Assembly (NCBI RefSeq): GCF_001458195.1
Contig: NZ_CYPU01000068.1
Span: 1-64,000, forward strand
Length of the DNA stretch: 64,000 nucleotides
Reading direction: 5' to 3'
DNA from: Ruegeria atlantica
GTDB taxonomy: Bacteria; Pseudomonadota; Alphaproteobacteria; Rhodobacterales; Rhodobacteraceae
Shown: one piece after another, positions 17,511 to 26,200 of the stretch
Layout: each line of letters starts with the position of its first letter
How positions within the stretch are numbered: position 1 is the first letter of the stretch
Position numbers and translations under genes: made by a program
Notes under the pieces: generated by a model
Told to the model about the DNA's origin: nothing
Databases searched by the model: none
What the model saw: the letters and a program-made list of their open reading frames with translations, nothing else

Positions 17511-18830
17511 ATGTCTAAAAGATTGGCGATAGTATCAAGTGGGATAAGCGGCCCGCTTAACAGTGCGGTAGAGTTTGCTAAGCAAGCAAAACTATTCGGT
17601 TACGAGGTTTGTGTTTTTGCGCCAAAATCGTCTTTCGATCTAATTTCACATTTCGGTCTGGAGTACGGCGAGATTCCAATTCCTAAAGTTGATGCTTTCG
17701 CAGACCTACTGACTGCAGACCAGTTTAGGACATTATCATCAAATGATCGTCTGGATTGTGCAGTGAATGCCCTTGGCGTTAATGATTTTTCTGCCTCAAT
17801 GTCCCGTTTTCAACCAGATGTTATTTTTGTCGACTGTGAACTTCACGCGCACATAATAGTCGGTTTGTCTCTGGGGCCGCCGGTCATTCAGTGTAGCAGT
17901 ATGTTCTTGTCGCCCCCCGGATCCCAGGCGCCTCCTTTGAACAAACGCGCGTGTCCGGGTGTTGGTATGCGGGGAAGTCGAATTGGAATCTCAATTATTT
18001 GGATGAGCTTCCTGATTTGGAAACTCAAAAAAATTCTACGAAACAAGTTCAAACATCAAGGTGCAGATTTCACTTCGGCGCTGCTTGAACTGGCACGGCG
18101 TTACAACGTTCCGATCGCAAGAATAAGACGGCTGATTTGCTGGCAAATGCCATGGACTTACAAGATTCCCACTGTTTTGTTTCTCCCGCAGTCCATTGAC
18201 TTGCCAACACGTCCTTACTCAGATTTTTCGTATCTCGGAGCGATGGTAATACAAGATCGCCCTGAAAAGCCTCATGACCGCGAAAAAGTGCGCAGGTTCT
18301 GTTCGGGGCAAGGCACAAAGAAACGCATTTTCGTCGGTTTCGGAACAATGATGAAGCCTAAGAGCGATCTGCTTGTTAACCTTTGGGAAGTCGCAAGTAA
18401 GCATCCAGAGTGGCAGTTCCTGTTTGCTGCAGGTCAGAATTGGGAGGATGGTGGCAGTTGTGACTACCCACGCAACGTTGATGTTGTGGCTTGGGTCCCC
18501 CAACATCAGGTTCTAAAGCATGCTCATCTTGCAATAATGCACGGAGGCACAGGCGGTCTTATCGAAGCCGTTGAGGCTGCAACACCTGTTCTCTTGTATC
18601 CACATGTCAACGATCAGCAGGGCAGCGCAGCCAGAGCTGTCTTTCATGGAATTGGCCGTGCGGGGCGCCACGCGGATACTGTCGAAAAGATCGAAAATGA
18701 TATTCAGAAACTGCTGACCGACCCAAAATACAAAAAGAACTGCAAGGCATTGCAGGCTTCTTGCCAGCAGGAGAAGGTTGATGGAGGGCTGGCTGCTTTT
18801 TTGCAAAACGTCACCACCCAAAGTAACTAA
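17511..18830 (+). CDS. UDP-glycosyltransferase (GT1/MGT type)
   Basis: 439 residues, GT-B fold glycosyltransferase of the macrolide/UGT type. The N-terminal acceptor domain starts LAIVSSGISGPLNSAVEFAK. The C-terminal nucleotide-sugar signature is clear: WVPQHQVLKHAHLAIMHGGT, then GGLIEAVEAATPVLLYPHVN and DQQ. Such enzymes attach a sugar to small molecules in the cytoplasm. It is the first gene after the IS6 copy and reads in the same direction as the NRPS operon, about 200 AT-rich bases (18831-19034) before the oxidase gene, so it may have its own promoter. Its acceptor is inferred to be the NRPS product. The ribosome-binding site is weak. Confidence 0.85.
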   Translation: MSKRLAIVSSGISGPLNSAVEFAKQAKLFGYEVCVFAPKSSFDLISHFGLEYGEIPIPKVDAFADLLTADQFRTLSSNDRLDCAVNALGVNDFSASMSRFQPDVIFVDCELHAHIIVGLSLGPPVIQCSSMFLSPPGSQAPPLNKRACPGVGMRGSRIGISIIWMSFLIWKLKKILRNKFKHQGADFTSALLELARRYNVPIARIRRLICWQMPWTYKIPTVLFLPQSIDLPTRPYSDFSYLGAMVIQDRPEKPHDREKVRRFCSGQGTKKRIFVGFGTMMKPKSDLLVNLWEVASKHPEWQFLFAAGQNWEDGGSCDYPRNVDVVAWVPQHQVLKHAHLAIMHGGTGGLIEAVEAATPVLLYPHVNDQQGSAARAVFHGIGRAGRHADTVEKIENDIQKLLTDPKYKKNCKALQASCQQEKVDGGLAAFLQNVTTQSN

Positions 18831-19034
18831 AAATTCAAATAAAATAGAACATTAAGACATTTATCAATCTACTAAAAGGGTGGTCAAGACCGCCGTTCAC
18901 CGTTTGATGAAAAACAATAATGCGCTTTCTGCACTGTATTTCCGTCCAAACTTTTAAATGTCAATTTCTGAATAGGATGATCCGGCCAGCTTCGACGTGC
19001 GTATTGCGTTCAGTACACGTAATCGAATACGATA

Positions 19035-20189
19035 GTGAACGAAGTGATGCGCCATACAAACCGCGATACCAGATGCGCTAGACTGGACTTTGCAAAAGCA
19101 AGCCCTGAGGTCTCTGATGGGAACTTACGCGCAGTGTGGAAAGCCGCCGGTGAATGTGGCGCTTTTGAGTTCGTTTTACCGCCAGGCCTTGGAAGTTCAA
19201 TTAATAGCGCCAGTGAATTCGTTGAGGAAATGTTGCTGTTTGGTGAGTTTTGCGCGGATAGCGGCTTGGCGGTGGCCATAGTCTCACAGATTTGGACTAT
19301 TCAACGCCCCCTTATTCGATTTGCTTCCCAAGAGCTACAAGACAGCTACTTATCCGGGCTCCTGTCCGGCGAATTGATTGGCGCATTTGCACTTACCGAA
19401 CCTACGGCGGGATCCGACGCTTTGTCGCTGCAAACGACTGCTGAACACAATCGGGCGGGATACATCCTAAATGGTCAAAAGGCGTTTGTCGGCATGGGGC
19501 CTGTTTGCGATTTCGCGATCGCTTTCGCACAAACCGCGCCCGAGAAAGGTCGTTGGGGTTTGTCGGCCTTCGTTGTGCGCGCCGATGATGAAGGGTTTTT
19601 GCGAGCTGATAGGCAGGAAAAAGTCGGATTGAACTCCGCCCCCATGGGACAGCTTGAGTTCCGTGACTGTTGGGTTCCGGAGGCCCGCAGAATTGGACGA
19701 GAAGGCGCCGGAGCTACGATTTTACAAGCCACGCTCGACTGGGAGAGGTGCTTTATCCTAACAGCGCAAGTAGGCGCGATGCGACGCCAATTGAACGAGT
19801 GCACTGAGCATGCCGTTTCTCGTAAGCAATTTGGCAGGTCGATCTCGGAATTCCAATCCGTTTCCAACCGCTTGGCAGACATGCGCGTACGTCTGGAAAC
19901 CTGCGAACTTATGTTGGCGCGGGCGGCACAGCTGTACGATACCGGACAACCCCTGACGCAGTTTGCGGCGATGACAAACCTTCACATTTCTGAGGCGTTT
20001 CTAAGTTCCAGCATGGATGCAATGCGAACGTTTGGCGGTCGTGGGTATCTTCAAAGTTCAAATTCAGGAACCGATGTGAATGACGCCCTCGGCGGTGTCA
20101 TCTACTCGGGCACCTCGGACATTCAACGCGAAATAATCTCAAAGATGGAACTTGGAAAAAGTTCCCAACCGAAAAACGGGGGAGACTGA
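19035..20189 (+). CDS. Acyl-CoA-dehydrogenase-family oxidase, likely acting on carrier-bound aminoacyl (prolyl type)
   Basis: 384 residues from a GTG at 19035 (in-frame GTG 19044 and ATG 19047 also possible). It is a full-length flavin dehydrogenase: FAD-binding AFALTEPTAGSDA, the middle beta domain, and C-terminal helices with RKQFGRSISEFQ and RTFGGRGYLQ. The usual catalytic Glu of medium-chain enzymes in the YEGT segment is Ser here (YSGTSDIQREI). Instead Glu237 lies in LDWER, the position used by isovaleryl-CoA dehydrogenase and the prolyl-carrier-protein oxidases of pyoluteorin and prodigiosin pathways (family knowledge). Together with the A enzyme and carrier protein downstream this supports oxidation of prolyl-S-PCP to a dehydroprolyl or pyrrolyl thioester. 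Substrate is inference. Confidence 0.82.
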   Translation: MNEVMRHTNRDTRCARLDFAKASPEVSDGNLRAVWKAAGECGAFEFVLPPGLGSSINSASEFVEEMLLFGEFCADSGLAVAIVSQIWTIQRPLIRFASQELQDSYLSGLLSGELIGAFALTEPTAGSDALSLQTTAEHNRAGYILNGQKAFVGMGPVCDFAIAFAQTAPEKGRWGLSAFVVRADDEGFLRADRQEKVGLNSAPMGQLEFRDCWVPEARRIGREGAGATILQATLDWERCFILTAQVGAMRRQLNECTEHAVSRKQFGRSISEFQSVSNRLADMRVRLETCELMLARAAQLYDTGQPLTQFAAMTNLHISEAFLSSSMDAMRTFGGRGYLQSSNSGTDVNDALGGVIYSGTSDIQREIISKMELGKSSQPKNGGD

Positions 20190-20193
20190 ACCA

Positions 20194-21447
20194 ATGCAAA
20201 ACGCTGATCGCGAATCCATTGCCTGCGCCGCGACTTGGGCAAATTCGTTTAGTGGATCGTTGGCTGCGCTCTTTCTGTGGGTAGGCGGCTTAATTCTGAT
20301 AGCCTTCGCAACGCCGGTTCATGCCCACAAGTTCAACGAGAGCTACGTTTATTTTGACGTCACTGATGACAGCCTGAGTGGCAGGATTGAAGCAACGTTG
20401 ACGGATCTAACCCGAATTCAGCAGGGGGTGCCGGAGGTTTCGACGTCGCTGACTGAAGACGAAGTCCGGCAATCACAAGAGTTCTTCTTCAAATATTTCG
20501 AAAATCGCATGAAGCTTTTGTCGGATGGGCAAGCCCTTAAGGTTGAATTTGACGACATCTCATTTTTTGATTCGTCGGTCGATACGTTCGCTCAACTGCA
20601 TTTTAATGTTTTAGACATCGAGCAAACCCCGACAACTATCGAGATGGCCTATGACGGCCTGTTCTCTGACGTCGATCCAAACCACCGAGGTTATGCACTT
20701 ATTGGAAGCAATACCCGAAACGGGATGGACGAGAACGAGGCCTACATCTCGCTGATTTTCGCGCCGGGCGATGGCACAAAGGCCCTTTATCTGAACGATG
20801 AACCGGTAGGCGATATTGCGCGAACGTTCTTTGTGCACGGCGTTTGGCACATCTGGCTTGGGTTTGATCACGTTCTGTTTTTAGTGACCCTGCTGTTGGG
20901 AGCGGTCATGCGGATCGAGAACCGGCATTGGGTTCCATCCGAGAACATCCGCGAAAGCCTGTTGGAAACTGTCAAAATCGTAACGGTGTTCACGATCGCC
21001 CATACTATCACACTTTGTCTCGCAACCTTCGAAGTCATAACCCTGCCCGTGACGCTGGTGGAGGCGGTTATCGCTTTCTCGATTGCTGCCGTCGCCGTCG
21101 GCAACCTTGTACCTCGTTTTCACGCAAGTTCTTGGAAGGTCGTCTTTCTGTTCGGAATATTCCATGGCTTCGGTTTCGCAAATGTGCTCGAGCCACTTGG
21201 CCTCGACCCCACACGCAAGGCGCTTGGACTGGCTACATTTAATATTGGAGTTGAGGTCGGGCAACTCGCCATTGTGGTCGTTTTGTTCCCCATCTTATTC
21301 GCCTTGCGGCGCCTGACGGCCTACCGCGTTGTGTTTCTGCAAATTGGGTCCGTCGCCCTGATCGCAATTGCAATGTTCTGGTTCTACGAGCGAACGGTCG
21401 GCTGGTTCCCGCAGTTTGGTGACGCCGTTGTAATGGTGACCCAATGA
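20194..21447 (+). CDS. HupE/UreJ_2-type membrane protein
   Basis: 417 residues from the ATG at 20194, set by GGGGGAG eight bases before it and only 4 bases after the oxidase stop. A signal/anchor helix (about 24-44) is followed by an extracytoplasmic domain (about 45-200) and six or so membrane helices (about 225-410). The helices begin with HIWLGFDH, an H-x5-D-H motif (His219, Asp225, His226), and contain TIAHTITL and FGIFHGFGFA, all typical of the HupE/UreJ family, whose studied members handle nickel or cobalt. Its stop overlaps the start of the A enzyme (ATGA), so it is a true operon member. A role in metal or product transport is inferred. Confidence 0.83.
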   Translation: MQNADRESIACAATWANSFSGSLAALFLWVGGLILIAFATPVHAHKFNESYVYFDVTDDSLSGRIEATLTDLTRIQQGVPEVSTSLTEDEVRQSQEFFFKYFENRMKLLSDGQALKVEFDDISFFDSSVDTFAQLHFNVLDIEQTPTTIEMAYDGLFSDVDPNHRGYALIGSNTRNGMDENEAYISLIFAPGDGTKALYLNDEPVGDIARTFFVHGVWHIWLGFDHVLFLVTLLLGAVMRIENRHWVPSENIRESLLETVKIVTVFTIAHTITLCLATFEVITLPVTLVEAVIAFSIAAVAVGNLVPRFHASSWKVVFLFGIFHGFGFANVLEPLGLDPTRKALGLATFNIGVEVGQLAIVVVLFPILFALRRLTAYRVVFLQIGSVALIAIAMFWFYERTVGWFPQFGDAVVMVTQ

Positions 21448-22961
21448 TCAAAGCGGGCTTGTTCCTGGACGACGCACTCAGGCGGTATGCACAAGTAACG
21501 CCCGAAGCTGCGGCGGTCAGCACGCTGGGGGAAATCACCACTTACGCTGCGCTAAACTCCAAAGTCGATAAGATTGCAAATGCACTAATCACTATGGGCA
21601 TAGAACGCGGTGACAGAGTGGCTGTCTGCTCGGTCAAAGGCGCGGAAACCATCGCGGCGATTTACGCCATCCTCCGCATCGGAGGCGTTTATGTTCCGAT
21701 TGATCCCGCAGCACCGACCGAGCGCATTGAGGCGCAAGTATCGATCGTTTCGGCCAGAATGGTCATCACCGACACAGCGCGCAAAACTAAGTTTTCGAGT
21801 ACTTTTTCCGAAAGCCAGCTGTTTGACATTTCACAGCCCCTAGATGAATTTTCGGGCAATCTAGATACCGCTTGTAGACCGGATAGGGGTGCCGAGGATC
21901 CTGCGTACATCCTCATGACATCTGGGACCACCGGCGCACCAAAGGGCATAGTCCATACCCACAAAAGCGGGTTGGCCTATGCAAAGATGGCCGCGAAACT
22001 GTGCGCGTTACGCGCGTCAGATCGAGTGAGCCACCACACCCCTATTCATTTCGACATGTCGATTTTTGATATCTTCAGCACCGCCCAGGCCGGAGCTTGC
22101 ACCGTAGTTATTCCCGAAATGCATGCAAAACTACCTGCAAGCCTTTCGGAGTTGACGGAGAAGGAGAGGATCACTGTTTGGTACTCTGTCCCATATGCCC
22201 TGATCCAAATGGTAGAGCGCGGCGTGCTGGAGGATCGAAACCTGGAAGCGCTGCGGATCGTCATGTTTGCCGGAGAAAAAACGCCTCCGGCTGCTTTGAA
22301 GGCGCTGTCCAAACATACCCCATACGCAAAATTCCTGAATGCATACGGTCCGACAGAAACGAACCATTGCACGACAGCCGTGATGACGCATGCAGAGTTG
22401 GACGGAACCAGCCCGTTGCCTATTGGACGTCCGGATATTGGAGTGACCGCTCGTATCGGGATCGGATCTGAAGATGAGGAAACTGGAGAACTTCTGATCG
22501 CTTCCGAACAGGTCATGTTGGAATACTGGCACGATTCCGGGCTAACTGAAGCTGCGATTTGCGATCTTCCGGACACCGACGGCAATGTGCGTAGATTCTA
22601 CCGTACCGGGGACATTGTTCGAAGAGCGGAAAACAATGATTTTTTCTTGATCGGACGCAAAGATCGCCAAATAAAACTCAGGGGTTTTCGCATCGAACTG
22701 GATGAAGTCGAACTTGCATTGGTCAACACTCCATTGGTTACCGAGGCGGTCGCGACATTATGCGACGATGAAATCCATGCGTATGTCACCGGCGGTTCAA
22801 AAGAAGATCTGTCAAGCGTTCGGTCCAGAGTAGAAGCTGTTTTGCCGCAATATGCCGTGCCTCATCACATCGTATGGCTTGAAGAAATGCCCCGCACTTC
22901 GACGGGCAAGATAGACCGTGCCAAGCTCGCCGGACAGAAAGATGCACAGCATGCAGCCTGA
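21444..22961 (+). CDS. Stand-alone amino-acid adenylation enzyme (probable prolyl-AMP ligase type)
   Basis: 505 residues, a free-standing NRPS adenylation domain with all core motifs: MTSGTTGAPKG (A3), HFDMSIFDIF (A4), NAYGPTET (A5), YRTGD (A7), GRKDRQIKLRGFRIELDEVE (A8), TSTGKID with the catalytic Lys (A10). It would activate an amino acid and load it on the carrier protein encoded next. Size and layout match PltF/RedM-type L-proline ligases, as does the HFD-S-FDIF / YGPTETN pattern. My hand-read specificity residues (D-M-F-S-M-A-A-H-C-K) do not match the classic prolyl code, so proline is likely rather than certain. Confidence 0.85.
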   Translation: MIKAGLFLDDALRRYAQVTPEAAAVSTLGEITTYAALNSKVDKIANALITMGIERGDRVAVCSVKGAETIAAIYAILRIGGVYVPIDPAAPTERIEAQVSIVSARMVITDTARKTKFSSTFSESQLFDISQPLDEFSGNLDTACRPDRGAEDPAYILMTSGTTGAPKGIVHTHKSGLAYAKMAAKLCALRASDRVSHHTPIHFDMSIFDIFSTAQAGACTVVIPEMHAKLPASLSELTEKERITVWYSVPYALIQMVERGVLEDRNLEALRIVMFAGEKTPPAALKALSKHTPYAKFLNAYGPTETNHCTTAVMTHAELDGTSPLPIGRPDIGVTARIGIGSEDEETGELLIASEQVMLEYWHDSGLTEAAICDLPDTDGNVRRFYRTGDIVRRAENNDFFLIGRKDRQIKLRGFRIELDEVELALVNTPLVTEAVATLCDDEIHAYVTGGSKEDLSSVRSRVEAVLPQYAVPHHIVWLEEMPRTSTGKIDRAKLAGQKDAQHAA

Positions 22962-23205
22962 AGAACAAATACAGGCTTTGCGAGATTACGTTCGCGTCAC
23001 GCTGTTGGGCGGCCTAAAAGTGACAGACGACGAAGAGCTGTTGCTAAGCGGAATGATCGACTCGTTGGGCGTCATGTCTTTGGTTTCGTTCGTCGAACAG
23101 ACCTACAGCATTGAAATCCCTTTGGAGGACGTCACGCTGGAAAACCTCAGCTCTATCGCTGCAATTTCCGTTTATGCCGAAAATCGGCGCATCGCAGTTT
23201 ACTGA
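22942..23205 (+). CDS. Stand-alone peptidyl carrier protein
   Basis: 87 residues from the ATG at 22942 (22951 is also possible; both lie inside the end of the A-enzyme gene). It is a PP-binding domain: four-helix pattern with the phosphopantetheine Ser in SGMIDSLGVMSLV. The size matches the free carrier proteins (PltL, RedO type) that work with stand-alone prolyl ligases. It would present the loaded, oxidised starter to the condensation domain of NRPS-1, whose start codon lies 1 base after its stop. No phosphopantetheinyl transferase is encoded in this window. Confidence 0.87.
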   Translation: MHSMQPEEQIQALRDYVRVTLLGGLKVTDDEELLLSGMIDSLGVMSLVSFVEQTYSIEIPLEDVTLENLSSIAAISVYAENRRIAVY

Positions 23206-23206
23206 A

Positions 23207-26200
23207 ATGGCTAACATGTCACATCCATTGTCTGAAAGCCAACTGAGGTTCTGGAAGGGCCATCTTCTGCAACCGGACCTGCCTGTTTACAATATGGCTT
23301 GGCGATTTGACCTGAACTTCGAGGTGGACTCCGATGTGTTTCGACGGGCGCTTTTCGAAACCGTTCAGGACAATGAAATTCTGCGCACGGTTTTTCGAGA
23401 AGGGACTGATGCGCCCATTCAAGTTGTCAAAGATGCAGTTGAAGGGCTTCTGGAGTGTAAGGACGCCAGTCAGTCGCCTGATGCGGCAACTGAATTGGAG
23501 CGTGAACTCGATGCGTGGGTTCAAATTCCGTTTGATCTAAGGCGTGAAACACTACGCAGCCAAGTGATCAAGTTGGCGGACGACCATTGGGTTTGGGCCG
23601 TATGTCAACATCACATCGTGTGTGATGCACAGTCCGGTGCTCTATTGTTTGATCAAGTGTCCCAACGCTATTCGGCTATCGATCATGACGGTGTTTTCAC
23701 TGCTGAGCCGCTGCCAAGCTTTTTTGAAAGCCCGCCACTGCTCAACACCGCCGAGGTACTTGCGGCGCCTTCGCCTTTCCACCCGTCGTCCCCACCATAC
23801 GGTAGTAACGCCAAGCGAGCAGGTTTTTCCAAACGTATTGCTGTGGAGATTTCGCAGGATATACAGGACACGCTTGAGCACGCTGTAACCCAATCGGAAT
23901 TCCGCCTGTTCACTCCAGACTTATCGAAGCTTGCAATCTACCTGACGGCCTATTTTGGGTATTTGCATCGGGTCACAGGCGACGACCAGATCACCGTTGG
24001 ATTGCCATCCCATAACCGCTTATCGGGCCAAGACAAAAGAACGCTGGGTCCATTTGTGGAAGTTCTGCCGTTAACTGTGGAGTTAGACGCTGACGACACG
24101 CTGTTGGATATACATGTAAAGGTTAAAACCGGGCTGGGCAGGTTTTTGAGGCGGGCGAAACCCGGCGCGGTTGCGAACATCGACACGTCGGGCATAAGCG
24201 CCGTTTGCAACTACATTCAAGCCGAGTTTGGAAGCTTCGCCGGGAAGCCGGCAACGGTGAAGTGGCTCCATAGCGGTGCGCATGACGCGGGCCATGCCAT
24301 TCGTCTCCATATCATGGACTTTCACGGAAACGGCAAGCCAGAGCTGTTCCTGGATGTACACGAGGAAATCTTAGATAACGTACCGGCTGGGGCCCTGCAG
24401 AATCATTTCCTGCGTGTCCTGAAAGCTACGGTCGAGGTTCCGGATACGCGTTTAGCAGCGCTGGACATCGCTGCAGATAAGAAAGATCGGGCGATTGTAT
24501 TTGGAGGACAAAACTTTGCGGTGGCGCCCGAAACAGTTTTGGACGCGTTCTCGGCACAAGTTATCAAATCCCCGGATTCAATTGCAGTGTCGTGTACCGA
24601 CGACCAGATAACTTTCCGACAACTTGACCGGCGCAGCGATCAGATTGCAGCTTACCTCATTGGCCTCGGAATCCCGCGTGGGTCTCCCATAGCGATCAAT
24701 CTGCCGCGATCCATGGATTTCATTTTGGTCATGTTGGGTGTGTTGAAAGCCAGTTGCAGCTTTGTGCCCATAGCTTCAAATACACCAAGCGCGCGTGCAG
24801 AACAGATTGTCAAAATATCAGGCGCTGCGGCAGTATTCGTGCCCCCTGACGATAACCGCGCTTTTGCTTGTCGCAGCTTGAACATCACACTGGTCAATGC
24901 AGATACACCACGCACTTTTGAGAGACCATCTGGCGGTGACCTTGCCTATGTCCTGTTTACCTCTGGTTCGACAGGTGTACCAAAAGGCGTTGAGGTCAAT
25001 CACACAAACCTGTCACGATACATTCACTGGGCTGCAAAGACTTTCACAGGCAACCGCCCTACGCACTACGCATTCTTTTCTTCAATATCATTCGATCTGA
25101 CACTGACGTCCTTATTCGCGCCGTTGGCTACCGGTGGGTCGATCCGTATCTATCCGGAGCACTCCGACCCTGACCTTGCAGTGCTAGACGTGTTTACCGA
25201 AGACGCGGTGGATGTCGTGAAATTGACCCCCTCTCACCTCGCCTTGGCTTGCAAACAGGGTCATGTTGTTGAGCGTATTCAGACGCTTGTTCTGGGTGGT
25301 GAGAACCTGACATCGCAACTCTGCCGCAAAGCGACCCAAGATCTATCACCGTCTTTAACTCTTATTAATGAATACGGCCCAACAGAAGCCGTCGTCGGCG
25401 CCATGCACCACACATATGACCCCGTTGCTGATACCGAGCCCTCGGTCCAAATAGGGTCTCCCGCAGCCGGTGTTTCGGTCAGTGTCAGGGATAAAGGCAT
25501 GAACCTTTGCCCCATTGGTGTAACCGGAGAAATCGTTATCGGCGGCCGCTTGGCCGAGGGATATCTTGGCGCACCCTCCAAAACTGAAGGGAAATTCTTG
25601 GAGGATCCAAAAGCAATTCAAGGCAAGGTTTACCGAACTGGTGATTTGGGTCGTATCAATCGAAATGGGCGATTTGATTACCTTGGCCGGGCGGATCAAC
25701 AAATAAAAATAGGCGGTGTGCGTTTCGAAGTCGCAGAGATTGACCGCGTTTTGCGACAATTGCCGAATGTGAATGCCGTTCATGTCTCGTTCGGATCAGC
25801 ACCGTCTAGTGGCAGAGATAAGCAATGCAAAACATGTGGCCTTACGGATTCCGTGCCCGGGGTAGATTTTGTTGAAAACGATCTGTGCCATTTTTGCGCA
25901 GAATTCGACAACTACAAAGCCCGGGCGCAGGCCTACTTTAAGGATGAACCCGCGCTACAGCGCCAAATAGCGCGTGCAGCCGAAGCGAGCACCGGGGAAT
26001 ACGACGCGGTCATGATGCTGAGTGGCGGCAAAGACAGCACATACGCCGCCTATCGGCTTGCTGATTACACGTCGCGCGTGCTCGCCGTGACTTTGGACAA
26101 TGGCTATATCTCTGAAAAGTCGAAGACGAATATTCAAAGGGTAGCAGAAGATCTTGGTTGGGATCATCGCTATCTCAGCACTGACAAGATGAACCAGATA

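Noticed and set aside
21444..22961. Reading the stand-alone adenylation enzyme as an acyl-CoA synthetase
   Set aside because: Its core motifs (NAYGPTET, RTGD, GRKDRQIKLRG) and the carrier protein gene directly after it are those of NRPS-type amino-acid activation.
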